The position numbers were made by a program, and so were the translations under genes. From Amycolatopsis eburnea (GTDB taxonomy: Bacteria > Actinomycetota > Actinomycetes > Mycobacteriales > Pseudonocardiaceae), in NCBI RefSeq assembly GCF_003937945.1, contig NZ_RSEC01000061.1:372001-436000 (forward strand): a stretch of DNA of 64,000 bases. The letters are read 5' to 3'. Numbering within the stretch: the stretch's first letter is position 1; each line of letters starts with the position of its first letter. This document shows positions 7,107-40,067 of the stretch, one piece after another. The notes under the pieces were generated by a model. That model worked only from the letters and a program-made list of their open reading frames with translations. It was not told where the DNA came from and ran no database searches.

Positions 7107-8356
7107 CCGCGCTGAGCGCTGCCGGGTTCCCCGCCGACCAGGTCCGGGCGCGGGCCCGGTCGGGCGCCGCGGCGGTGTTCCCGGACGCTTCTTCTTACGG
7201 GACTTCGTTGTTCGGTGCCTCGCCGGACGCCCCTTCGGACGTTCTGGACGCGGCGCGGCTGGTGCCCCCGGTGTTCGTGCCGCGGCGGCTGGAGAAGCTG
7301 ATCGAGCTGGGCCGTGAGCCGCTGTACGGCGACGTCTCGCTCGCGACGTCGATCGGCGGGTTCGCGTCTGCGCTGCCGGTGTACCTGTCGGCGTTCGGCT
7401 CGACGCAGGTCGCGGGCGCCGGCCTCGGCGCGGCGGCGTCGGCGCAGGCCGCGGCCATCGGGATCCCGATGGTGATCGGCGAGAACGTCGTCCCGGTGCA
7501 CGGCCACGGGCGCGTGGGAGGAGCTTCGGCCGGGACGTTGCTGGAGCGCCTGCGGGCGTACGGCGACGCGGTCCCGGACGGCCTCGGCGGCGTCGTCGTG
7601 CAGCAGAGCACGGAGGACGCCGACGCGGAGGTCTGGAACCTCGTGTACTCCGACCCGTCGGCGGCTCCGCTGCTGGAGTCGGGGCGGCTGGCGTTCGAGC
7701 TGAAGGTCGGGCAGGGCGCGAAGCCGGGGCTCGGCGGGATGACGCTGGTTTCGCCTGCTGACGCCGCTTCGCTCGCTTCTCTGTATGCGGTGGATCTGTC
7801 GCTGGGGTCTTCGGTGCTGCGGAGCAGCTCGCCCGGGACGTTCACGCCGGAGATCCTGCGGCAGCAGATCCGCTTGATGCGCAACAACTTCCCGCGCGCG
7901 GGGGTGTGGGTGAAGCTCCCGCCGGGCCGCGACGTCGCTTCCGCTGCTTCGGTGGCTTGGGAGGCGGGTGCCGACGCGGTCACGGTCGATGGTGCCGAAG
8001 GGGGGTCCGGCTGGACGCCGTTGTCGTTCGCGTCGGTCGGGCTTCCGTTGGGGGAGTGCTTGTCCCGCATCGGGGTACCGGGCGGGTGCCTGCTGGCGTC
8101 GGGCCGCATGTGGGAGGGCACGCGGGTGGCGAAGGCCCTGGCACTGGGCGCCCGCGCGGCGGGCCTCGGCCGGGCGGCGCTGCTGGCGGTCGACACGGAT
8201 CCGGAGGCCGGGCTGGTCCGGTTCGTCGAGGCGCTGGCTTTGGAGCTGCGGCTGCTGCTGAGCGCGCTGGGTCAGTACCAGGCGGACGCGCTGACGCCGG
8301 AGGACGTGTGGTTCCCGGGCACGCCGGCGCCGGTTCGCGAGCAGGTGCTGTCATGA
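7103..8356 (+). CDS. FMN-dependent glutamate synthase-like (GltB central-domain) protein
   Basis: This 417-residue protein resembles the FMN/glutamate synthase alpha/beta-barrel of GltB, not the full enzyme: no glutaminase domain and no clear cysteine cluster are seen. Supporting motifs are VGQGAKPGLGG and the glycine-rich AVTVDGAEGGSGWTP, the phosphate-binding loops of this FMN barrel. It starts at GTG 7103 by a four-base overlap. Stand-alone GltB2-like proteins have varied and often unknown roles. In this operon it could supply ammonia to the asparagine synthetase-like neighbour or oxidise/reduce an amino-acid precursor; neither is shown by sequence. Confidence is good for the family, low for the reaction. 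Confidence 0.72.
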   Translation: MTALSAAGFPADQVRARARSGAAAVFPDASSYGTSLFGASPDAPSDVLDAARLVPPVFVPRRLEKLIELGREPLYGDVSLATSIGGFASALPVYLSAFGSTQVAGAGLGAAASAQAAAIGIPMVIGENVVPVHGHGRVGGASAGTLLERLRAYGDAVPDGLGGVVVQQSTEDADAEVWNLVYSDPSAAPLLESGRLAFELKVGQGAKPGLGGMTLVSPADAASLASLYAVDLSLGSSVLRSSSPGTFTPEILRQQIRLMRNNFPRAGVWVKLPPGRDVASAASVAWEAGADAVTVDGAEGGSGWTPLSFASVGLPLGECLSRIGVPGGCLLASGRMWEGTRVAKALALGARAAGLGRAALLAVDTDPEAGLVRFVEALALELRLLLSALGQYQADALTPEDVWFPGTPAPVREQVLS

Positions 8357-8405
8357 CGCGCCGGTGCGGTGGTCCGGAGGGCGCGGGGCTGATCGGCGGT
8401 GCGTC

Positions 8406-9686
8406 ATGACCGCGGTGGAGGAGCCCCGCACCGAGGCGGCCGGCCCGGGTGTGGCGGCCGTGACGCCCGGCGCGGAAGCGAGCGCGGGCAAAGCGCTTCC
8501 CGCTCCCTTCCTCGGCCTCGTCGCCGCCATGGGGCTGTCCTCCTTCGGCGACGCCGTCTGGCTCATCGCGCTCTCCGTCACCCTCGTCGGCACCGCGGGC
8601 CCGGCCCTCGCCGGCCTCGTCCTCGCCCTCGGGTCCCTCCCGAAAGTCCTCACCCTCCTCGTCGGCGGCGCAGTAGCCGACCGGACCGGGCCGCGCCGGG
8701 TGCTGATCACCACCGACCTCGTCCGCGCCGGCGCCATGCTCGGCGGAGCGGCCGCCGTCCTGGTGGCCGGGCCGTCGGTCCCGCTGCTCGCCGGGCTGAT
8801 CGTCGTCATGGCCGTGGCCAGTGCCTTCTTCATCCCGGCCTCCGACGCGCTCCGGCCGAACCTGCTGCCGGCCGAGCACCTCGTGCGGGGCAACGCCGTC
8901 TACCTCGCCGCCGTGCGTGGGGGGCAGGCCGCGGGTGGGGCGCTCGGGTCGTGGCTGGCCGGGCTCGGGGGGCTCGTCACCGTCGCCGTCGTCAACGGCG
9001 TCAGCTTCGCGGTCTCCGCCGTCGCCGCCGGGAACACCAAGACCCTGACCAGCAAGGAACCCCGGCAGCGCGTCAAGCTCCGGCAGCTGGGCAAGGAAAT
9101 AGCCGAAGGCGCGCGGTACGTCGCGAGGAGGCCCGCGCTCCGGACCGCCATGATCGTCACCGGGCTGCTCGAACTCAGCGGCGCCGGGCCGATCAACCTC
9201 GGGCTCGTCCTGCTCGGCGGCAACCAAGGCGCCGGCTGGCTGCTGACCGCCATGACGCTCGGCGCGTCCCTCGCCTTCGTCGTCTCGGTCAAGTGGCCGC
9301 CGCGGGAGAAGGCCGGGCGCCTGGCCACCGCGGGGCTCGCCGCGCAGGCCGGCTGCCTCGCCCTGCTGGCCACCGGGAACCTCGCCGTCGGCATCGCCGC
9401 CTTCTTCACCCTCGGCCTGGTCGCCGGGCTCACCGCGCTCGTGCTCGTGAGCCTCGCCCAGCGGTGGTCGGCGAAGGAGATGCGCGGGCGCGTCATGTCG
9501 ATCCTCGCGCTGTTCACCCTCGCCGCCACCCCGGTCGGCAACCTCCTGATCGGCGTCCTGGTCGAGGCGCTCGGCGTCCCGCTGACCATGTTCGCCCACG
9601 CCGCGGTCGCGCTCGTCGCGCTCGCCCTGCTCGTCGCCACCCCGGCACTCGGCCGGGCCGCCCTCACAGAGGAGAAGAAATCATGA
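8406..9686 (+). CDS. MFS transporter, probable peptide exporter
   Basis: This 426-residue major facilitator protein has about 12 hydrophobic segments. The MFS loop 2-3 signature is visible as GGAVADRTGPRRVL, and a central hydrophilic loop (KEPRQRVKLRQ) divides two halves. The ATG at 8406 is used; the frame is open to a GTG at 8364, and neither start has a strong ribosome-binding site, so the N-terminus is uncertain. Its stop overlaps the mbtH start by four bases. The location between tailoring-precursor genes and mbtH suggests export or self-resistance for the nonribosomal peptide. Confidence 0.85.
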   Translation: MTAVEEPRTEAAGPGVAAVTPGAEASAGKALPAPFLGLVAAMGLSSFGDAVWLIALSVTLVGTAGPALAGLVLALGSLPKVLTLLVGGAVADRTGPRRVLITTDLVRAGAMLGGAAAVLVAGPSVPLLAGLIVVMAVASAFFIPASDALRPNLLPAEHLVRGNAVYLAAVRGGQAAGGALGSWLAGLGGLVTVAVVNGVSFAVSAVAAGNTKTLTSKEPRQRVKLRQLGKEIAEGARYVARRPALRTAMIVTGLLELSGAGPINLGLVLLGGNQGAGWLLTAMTLGASLAFVVSVKWPPREKAGRLATAGLAAQAGCLALLATGNLAVGIAAFFTLGLVAGLTALVLVSLAQRWSAKEMRGRVMSILALFTLAATPVGNLLIGVLVEALGVPLTMFAHAAVALVALALLVATPALGRAALTEEKKS

Positions 9687-9889
9687 GCAACCCCTTCGAA
9701 GACGAGAACGGCACCTTCCTCGTCCTGGTCAACGCCGAGAACCAGCACTCGCTCTGGCCGTCCACCGTGGACGTCCCGGCCGGCTGGCGGACCGTGCACG
9801 GCGAGGACACCCGCGCCGCGTGCCTGGAGTACGTCGAAAAGAACTGGACCGACCTGCGCCCGGCGAGCCTCGTCGCCGCGATGCGCTGA
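9683..9889 (+). CDS. MbtH-like NRPS accessory protein
   Basis: This 68-residue protein matches the MbtH family along its whole length: NAENQHSLWP, PAGWRTV, then CLEYVEKNWTDLRPASL, with the conserved tryptophans in place. MbtH proteins bind NRPS adenylation domains and are often needed for their solubility and activity. The ATG at 9683 overlaps the exporter stop, and the gene ends about 40 bases before the NRPS start, as usual for mbtH immediately upstream of its synthetase. At least some of the eight A domains in this operon are probably MbtH-dependent. Confidence 0.96.
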   Translation: MSNPFEDENGTFLVLVNAENQHSLWPSTVDVPAGWRTVHGEDTRAACLEYVEKNWTDLRPASLVAAMR

Positions 9890-9930
9890 CCCTTCCCCCG
9901 CCGGCAGTGAACGAACTGGAGCTGATCACC

Positions 9931-33917
<23,987 letters not shown>

Positions 33918-33928
33918 AGGAGAACGCC

Positions 33929-34852
33929 ATGACCGAAGACCTCGCGGTCGCCGCACCGGCCCCCGCCACCGTCACCGACCCGCGCGCGGGCAGCTTCCGC
34001 GTCGACGCCCACCACGGCGAGATCCTGCAAGGGGTGTTCGCCGACGGTGGCCGGCTGCGCCGTGGCCTGGTCACCCTGCCGTGCCCGCTCTACAGCACCC
34101 GCGCTACCTTCCTGCCCACGGAGGACAGCGGCACGACCGTGCGGCCCGCGTGGCGCAGCAAGGCCCGCCGCGCCGCCGACCTCACCCTGGCCCGGCTCGG
34201 CCACCCCGTGCCCGGCGGCCTGCTCGACATCACCAGCGACATCCCGCTGTGCCGCGGCTTCGGCTCCTCGACCGCGGACGTGACGTCGGCGATCGGCGCG
34301 GTCCTCGCCGCGACCGGCCGCCGGCTGTCTCCGGCCGAGGTGGGCGCGCTGGCCGTCGAAGCCGAAACCGCGTCGGACTCGCTCATGTACGGCGGGCGGG
34401 CCGTAGTCTTCGCCCACCGCGAAGGCGAGCCGATCGAGGACCTCGGCGAGCTGATGCCGCTGGCCGTCCTGGGGTTCGGCACCAGCCCGGGCGGGCGCGG
34501 CGTCGACACCCTCGAACTCACGCCGGCGCGCTACACGTCGTGGGAGATCGAGGCGTTCCGCCCGCTGCGCGGCCTGCTGCGCCGGGCCGTGGCCGACGGC
34601 GACGCGGGCCTGCTCGGGCGCGTCGCCACCGCCAGCACCCTGCTCAACCAGCGCCACCTGCCCGTCCCCGGCCTGGACGACATCCTCGCCGTCGCCCGCG
34701 CCGCCGGGGCCACCGGCGTGCAGGTCGCCCACAGCGGCGACGTCGCGGGCCTGATCTTCGACGCGGCCGACGCCGAAACCCCGGCGCGGCTGGAGTTCGC
34801 CGCGGCCCGGCTCGACGTGACCGAAACCTGGCAGTTCGCAACCGAGAGGTGA
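33929..34852 (+). CDS. GHMP-family L-threonine kinase (PduX-like)
   Basis: This 307-residue GHMP kinase is related to PduX, which phosphorylates L-threonine to O-phospho-L-threonine. Motifs are an N-terminal substrate/ATP segment DAHHGEILQGVF and the GHMP phosphate loop LCRGFGSSTADV. PduX normally serves cobalamin side-chain synthesis, but here the gene sits 11 bases after the NRPS and 5 bases before a CysK-like enzyme. The expected role is therefore to activate the Thr hydroxyl for beta-replacement on the way to 2,3-diaminobutyrate, as proposed for friulimicin-type lipopeptides. It has a GGAG ribosome-binding site. Confidence 0.85.
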   Translation: MTEDLAVAAPAPATVTDPRAGSFRVDAHHGEILQGVFADGGRLRRGLVTLPCPLYSTRATFLPTEDSGTTVRPAWRSKARRAADLTLARLGHPVPGGLLDITSDIPLCRGFGSSTADVTSAIGAVLAATGRRLSPAEVGALAVEAETASDSLMYGGRAVVFAHREGEPIEDLGELMPLAVLGFGTSPGGRGVDTLELTPARYTSWEIEAFRPLRGLLRRAVADGDAGLLGRVATASTLLNQRHLPVPGLDDILAVARAAGATGVQVAHSGDVAGLIFDAADAETPARLEFAAARLDVTETWQFATER

Positions 34853-34857
34853 GTCCG

Positions 34858-35883
34858 ATGACCCTAGCCGCACCCGCTGTCAGCCGGTCCGTCGTCGAGG
34901 CGACCGAGCTGCCCCGGATCATCCGCGTCCGGCCCAACTTCCACGTCGCCGCCTTCGGCCTGATGAAGCTGCTGCCCGCCCGGTTCATGCTGGACCGCGC
35001 GGAGGAACGCGGCGAAGTCGGCCCGGGCACGACCGTGCTCGAGACGTCGTCGGGCACCTTCGGCCTCGGCCTCGCCATGGTCTGCCGGCTGCGCGGCTAC
35101 CCGCTCACGATCGTCGGCGACCCGGCGATCGACGCGCCGCTCAAGCGCCGGCTCGAGCACCTCGGCGCCCGCGTGGAGATCTGCCCGAAGCCCAGTCCGG
35201 TCGGCGGCTACCAGCGCGCGCGGCTGGACCGGCTCGAGGAACTGCGCGCGGAGTACCCGAACCACTGGGTACCGGGCCAGTACAGCAATCCCGACAACCC
35301 GCGGTCGTACGCGCTGGTGGCCGAGCAGCTCGCCGAGACGATCGGCGTCCCGGACTGCCTGGTCGGCGCGGTCGGCTCCGGCGGTTCGACGTCCGGCACG
35401 AGTTCGTTCCTGCGGATGCTCGTCCCCGAGCTGACGCTGATCGGCGTCGACACCCAGCGCAGCGCCATCTTCGGCCAGCCGGACGGGCCGCGGGTCCTGC
35501 GCGGGCTCGGCAACAGCCTGGTGCCCCCCAACGTCGACCACTCCGGCTACGACCAGGTGCACTGGATCGGCGCGGCCGAGGCGTTCGCCGCGACGCGGGA
35601 GCTGTACGCGCGCCACTGCCTGTTCATGGGCCCGACCAGCGGCGCGTCGTTCAAGGTGGCGGACTGGTTCGCGCGCCGGAACCCGGACGCCACGGTCGTC
35701 GCGCTGCTGCCGGACGAGGGTTACCGCTACCAGGACACCGTCTACTCCGACGAGTGGCTGCGCGCGCAGGGGCTGGCGCACGCGGGGGCGGCCGAGCCGT
35801 ACGAAGTCGTCACGCCGACCGAGCCCGGTGGCTCGTGGACGTGGCTGAACTGGGGCCGGCGGTCGCTCGGCGCCGTGTCGTGA
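34858..35883 (+). CDS. CysK-like PLP-dependent beta-replacement enzyme
   Basis: This fold-type II PLP protein of 341 residues belongs to the cysteine synthase / SbnA superfamily. By alignment Lys37 (FGLMKLLPARF) takes the Schiff-base position, ETSSGTFGLGLAM is the substrate loop, and GSGGSTSGTSSF binds the PLP phosphate. The family eliminates a beta leaving group and adds a nucleophile to the aminoacrylate or aminocrotonate intermediate. With the kinase upstream and the lyase downstream, the likely reaction is O-phosphothreonine plus the amino group of aspartate (or glutamate) giving an N-linked adduct. Its stop overlaps the next start by one base (TGATG). Confidence 0.85.
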   Translation: MTLAAPAVSRSVVEATELPRIIRVRPNFHVAAFGLMKLLPARFMLDRAEERGEVGPGTTVLETSSGTFGLGLAMVCRLRGYPLTIVGDPAIDAPLKRRLEHLGARVEICPKPSPVGGYQRARLDRLEELRAEYPNHWVPGQYSNPDNPRSYALVAEQLAETIGVPDCLVGAVGSGGSTSGTSSFLRMLVPELTLIGVDTQRSAIFGQPDGPRVLRGLGNSLVPPNVDHSGYDQVHWIGAAEAFAATRELYARHCLFMGPTSGASFKVADWFARRNPDATVVALLPDEGYRYQDTVYSDEWLRAQGLAHAGAAEPYEVVTPTEPGGSWTWLNWGRRSLGAVS

Positions 35884-37073
35884 TGCGCACGCTGCTGCTC
35901 GTCGAGAGCAACACGACCGGCACCGGGCGGCTGTTCGCGCGCCAGGCGCGTTCGCTGGGGTTCGAGCCGGTGCTGGCCGCGGCCGACCCGGCCCGGTACC
36001 CGTACGCGGCCGAGGACGGCGTCCGGGTCGTCGAGTGCGACACGGCGGACGCGTGCGCGGTGCTGGCTTCGGACGTCGGCGAGCCCGCGGGCGTGACCAC
36101 CAGCTCCGAGTACTTCATCCCGGTCGCCGCGCGGGTCGCGGCGAAGCTCGGCTTGCCGGGGCCGGACCCGGTCGCCGTGGCGGACTGCCGGAGCAAGGCG
36201 CACCAGCGGGCGGTGCTCGGGGCGCCGTGCACGGTGGCGACTTCGGTTTCCGAGGCGGTCGCGGCCGCGACCGAGTTTCCCGTGGTGCTCAAGCCCGCCG
36301 AGGGCTCGGGCAGCGTCGGCGTGCTGCGGTGCGAGACACCGGAGGCGGTCGCGTCCCAGGCGGCGGCGCTGCTCGCGGTGACGCACAACGAACGCGGCCT
36401 GCCGGTGCCGGCGCAGGTGCTGGTGGAGCCGTACGCGAGCGGGCCGGAGTACTCGGTGGAGCTGTTCGGCGACGTCGTGGTGGCGGTGGTCCGCAAGCAC
36501 CTCGGGCCGGCGCCGTTCTTCGTCGAGGTCGGCCACGACGTCCCGGCGGCGCTGCCCCCGGCCGACGAGACGGCGCTGATCGACACGGCCCGGGCGGCGG
36601 TGACCGCGCTCGGACTGGGCTTCGGCGCGGCGCACGTCGAGATCCGCCTGACGCCGTCGGGCCCGCGGCTGATGGAGGTCAACCCGCGACCGGCGGGCGG
36701 CATGATCCCGGAGCTGATCCGCGCGGCGACCGGCGTCGACCTGGTGGCGGCGCAGGTTTCCGCGGTGCTGGGCCTGCCGCCTTCGTTGCGCCCCACCCGG
36801 CGCGCGTGCGCGTCGCTGCGCTTCCTCACCGCGAGTTCCACCTCGGTGGTGGCGGCGGGGGACGCGGTGGCGAAGGCGTCGGCGGTGCCGGGCGTTGCCG
36901 AAGCCCGGCTGTCCCGGCCCGACGGGACTCTCGTCCGGCCCGCCCGCGACTACCGCGACCGGGCCGGGTACGTGCTCGCGGTGTCCGACCGCCCCCGCGG
37001 CGCCCGCGCGGTGGCGGCCGCCGGCCTCGACCGCCTGCGCGCCGCCCTGACCCCGGAAGGCCCCCACCGATGA
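35883..37073 (+). CDS. ATP-grasp carboxylate-amine ligase
   Basis: This 396-residue ATP-grasp enzyme has an N-terminal preATP domain (LLLVESNTTGTG), the ATP-binding segment FPVVLKPAEGSGSVGV and the metal/ATP-binding LMEVNPRPAGGMIPEL. Enzymes of this type join a carboxylate to an amine or other nucleophile through an acyl phosphate. It lies between the CysK-like enzyme and the lyase in the proposed diaminobutyrate set. It might contribute to that amino acid or add an extra acyl/amino acid cap to it or to the peptide; the sequence does not tell which. Confidence 0.82.
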   Translation: MRTLLLVESNTTGTGRLFARQARSLGFEPVLAAADPARYPYAAEDGVRVVECDTADACAVLASDVGEPAGVTTSSEYFIPVAARVAAKLGLPGPDPVAVADCRSKAHQRAVLGAPCTVATSVSEAVAAATEFPVVLKPAEGSGSVGVLRCETPEAVASQAAALLAVTHNERGLPVPAQVLVEPYASGPEYSVELFGDVVVAVVRKHLGPAPFFVEVGHDVPAALPPADETALIDTARAAVTALGLGFGAAHVEIRLTPSGPRLMEVNPRPAGGMIPELIRAATGVDLVAAQVSAVLGLPPSLRPTRRACASLRFLTASSTSVVAAGDAVAKASAVPGVAEARLSRPDGTLVRPARDYRDRAGYVLAVSDRPRGARAVAAAGLDRLRAALTPEGPHR

Positions 37074-37237
37074 CCCTGCGGTTCCTCATCACCACGGTGG
37101 CCCAGACCGCCGCCGCCCGCCCGCCGAGTGCCTCGAATGACTCATTCAGGTCACCGGAGGTCCTGAATGAGTCATTCAAGACCTCCGGGCGGGCCACCGA
37201 ACCCCACCCGGACACCCCGGAAGGAGCACCTCGATGA
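37070..37237 (+). CDS. 55-residue coupled small ORF made largely of repeat sequence
   Basis: An ATG at 37070 overlaps the ATP-grasp stop (ATGA), and the frame runs to a TGA at 37235-37237 that overlaps the ATG of the next gene. The start MTLRFLITTVAQTA resembles the beginning of a normal protein; the middle (SNDSFRSPEVLNESFKTSG) is simply a translation of the palindromic repeat; the end is Pro-rich. It may be the remnant of a gene disrupted by the repeat or a translated spacer that carries ribosomes to the lyase gene. No family is recognised. Confidence 0.35.
   Translation: MTLRFLITTVAQTAAARPPSASNDSFRSPEVLNESFKTSGRATEPHPDTPEGAPR
37135..37188. repeat. Nested inverted repeats (GAATGACTCATTC type) within the operon
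   Basis: GAATGACTCATTCAGG at 37135-37150 pairs perfectly with 37162-37177 around an 11-base loop. A second, mutually exclusive stem is formed by CCGGAGGTC at 37154-37162 and its complement at 37180-37188. This could act as an intra-operon attenuator or mRNA-stability element, but similar repeats are known as scattered intergenic elements in Amycolatopsis-type genomes. Confidence 0.85.
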
Positions 37238-38709
37238 CCATCGCCCCAGGCGGGACCGGCAGGCTCACCAGCCCCATCTCCGCCGCGGCCCGGGAAATCC
37301 TCTTCGACCGCGACACCGCCCCCGCGCCCGACCCCGTCGCCGCCGAACTCGGGCTGATCAGCCAGGTCGACCGCGCCCACGTCGTCATGCTCGCCGAACG
37401 CGGCATCGTCGACCGCGAGAGGGCCGGCGAACTGCTCAACGGCATCGAAACCCTGCGGGCCCAGCGGTTCGCGCCGCTGCACGACGTCCCCGCGCCGCGC
37501 GGCCGGTACCTCGCCTACGAATCCCACCTGATCGAGACCCTCGGCGCGGACGTCGGCGGTGTCCTCCACAGTGGACGGTCGCGCAACGACCTCAACGCCA
37601 CCGTGGTCCGGCTCCGGCTGCGCGAACCGCACGAACGGCTGCTCGCCGAGTCCGACGCCCTCGGCCGCGCGCTGCTGGAACGGGCCCGGCGCTGGGCCGA
37701 GGTCACCATGCCCGCTTACACCCACCACCAGCCCGCCGTGCCGATCACCTACGGCCACTACCTGGCCGGGGTGGCGGGCGCGCTCGTCCGGGACGTCGAA
37801 GGGGTGTGGCAGGCCGGGGCGGAGCTCGACCAGAACCCGCTCGGCGCGGGCGCGGTCGGCGGCACGTCGCTGCCGGTCGACCAGCACCGCACCACCGCGC
37901 TGCTCGGGTTCGCCGCGCCGCTGGCGAACTCGCTGCACGCGGTCGCGTCGCGGGATCTGGTGCTGCGCCTGCTGTCCGCGGCCACCGTGCTCGGCGTGCT
38001 GCTCTGCCGCGTCTCGCACGACCTGCAGGCGTGGACCAGCGCCGAGGCCGGGCTGCTGCGGCTGGCCGACGACGTCGTCGGGTCCAGCTCGATGATGCCG
38101 CAGAAGCGCAACCCCTTCCTGCTGGAGCACGTCCAGGGCCGGGCGCTCGCCCCGCTCGGCGCGTTCACCGCGGCGGCGGGCGCGATGGCCACCGCCCGCT
38201 TCACCAACGCCATCGCGGTCGGCACCGAAGCCGTGGCCCCGGCGTGGGCGGCGCTGGAAGCGGCGACCGACGCCGTCGTGCTGCTGCGGCTGGTCGTCGA
38301 GGGCGCCGAGCCGGTTCCGGAGCGGATGTACGCACGCGCGGTCGACGGCCAGACCGCGGCCACCCACCTCGCCGAACGGCTCGTCGACGCCGGTGTCCCG
38401 TTCCGCCAGGCCCACCACGACGTCGGCGCGATCGCCAAGGAGGCGCTGGCCGGGAACCTGCCGCTGCACGAGGTCGCCCGCGTCCGGCTGGCCGGGCAGC
38501 CACCGCACGTCCTGGCCGCGCTCGACCCGGCCGAAGTCGCGCAGCACGCGGCGTACGGCGGCGGCCCGGCGCGGGAGTCCGTGCTCGCCGCCGTGACCGA
38601 AGCCGAAACCGCGTTCGGCCGCGTCCGCGCGGCCGCCGAAGAACGCCGCTGGCGCTGGAGCCAGGCCGAAATCGGCCTCGACGACGCCGTCCGAACCCTC
38701 ATCCGCTGA
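37234..38709 (+). CDS. Argininosuccinate lyase-like enzyme (diaminobutyrate release)
   Basis: This 491-residue member of the fumarase/aspartase superfamily is closest in look to argininosuccinate lyase. It has GVLHSGRSRNDLNA, the active-site YTHHQPAVPITYGHYL segment and the signature SSSMMPQKRNPF containing the catalytic-loop Ser. It has a GGAAGGAG ribosome-binding site. In an NRPS operon behind a threonine kinase and a CysK-like enzyme, its likely job is to eliminate fumarate from an N-succinyl-type adduct to free 2,3-diaminobutyrate, not to make arginine. No argininosuccinate synthase or other arginine gene is adjacent. Confidence 0.87.
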   Translation: MTIAPGGTGRLTSPISAAAREILFDRDTAPAPDPVAAELGLISQVDRAHVVMLAERGIVDRERAGELLNGIETLRAQRFAPLHDVPAPRGRYLAYESHLIETLGADVGGVLHSGRSRNDLNATVVRLRLREPHERLLAESDALGRALLERARRWAEVTMPAYTHHQPAVPITYGHYLAGVAGALVRDVEGVWQAGAELDQNPLGAGAVGGTSLPVDQHRTTALLGFAAPLANSLHAVASRDLVLRLLSAATVLGVLLCRVSHDLQAWTSAEAGLLRLADDVVGSSSMMPQKRNPFLLEHVQGRALAPLGAFTAAAGAMATARFTNAIAVGTEAVAPAWAALEAATDAVVLLRLVVEGAEPVPERMYARAVDGQTAATHLAERLVDAGVPFRQAHHDVGAIAKEALAGNLPLHEVARVRLAGQPPHVLAALDPAEVAQHAAYGGGPARESVLAAVTEAETAFGRVRAAAEERRWRWSQAEIGLDDAVRTLIR

Positions 38710-38726
38710 CCGCCAAGGAGCCTGTT

Positions 38727-39836
<1,110 letters not shown>

Positions 39837-39880
39837 TCGCGGCCGAGCGGTGCGGCTCCCCGCAGAATCGTCTAGCGAGG

Positions 39881-39897
39881 TGAACGACCCGTTCATG
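39881..39897. repeat. Solitary half-element of the ATGAAAGGGTCGTTCA family
   Basis: TGAACGACCCGTTCATG differs by one base from one arm of the hairpin at 50872-50920. It stands alone after the threonine aldolase stop and is itself weakly palindromic. Confidence 0.6.
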
Positions 39898-40002
39898 ACG
39901 TGCGGCCGGGGACCGGCGAGCCGTGTCCGACCGGCTGTCCCGGGACGGGTGGCATGACTGATGTGGCTGCTGTGTCTGGTGTTCCGGCCGCGGATGCACC
40001 CA

Positions 40003-40041
40003 ATGTGGCGTTCGGTGCGTCCAACGCACCGAACGCCACAT
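40003..40041. terminator. Bidirectional hairpin between convergent genes
   Basis: ATGTGGCGTTCGGTGCGT at 40003-40020 is the perfect complement of 40024-40041, giving an 18-bp stem with a 3-base loop. It lies between the threonine aldolase (plus) and the aldo/keto reductase (minus), where it could stop transcription from both sides. No U-tract is seen. The same element recurs at 56536-56614. Confidence 0.65.
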
Positions 40042-40067
40042 CGGGGCGCACGCGCCGTGAGCGGTCT

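Noticed and set aside
37234..38709. Assignment as the arginine-biosynthesis lyase ArgH
   Set aside because: The sequence is ArgH-like, but the gene is embedded in an NRPS operon beside a Thr kinase and CysK-like enzyme, and no other arg genes are near; a dedicated biosynthetic role is more likely.
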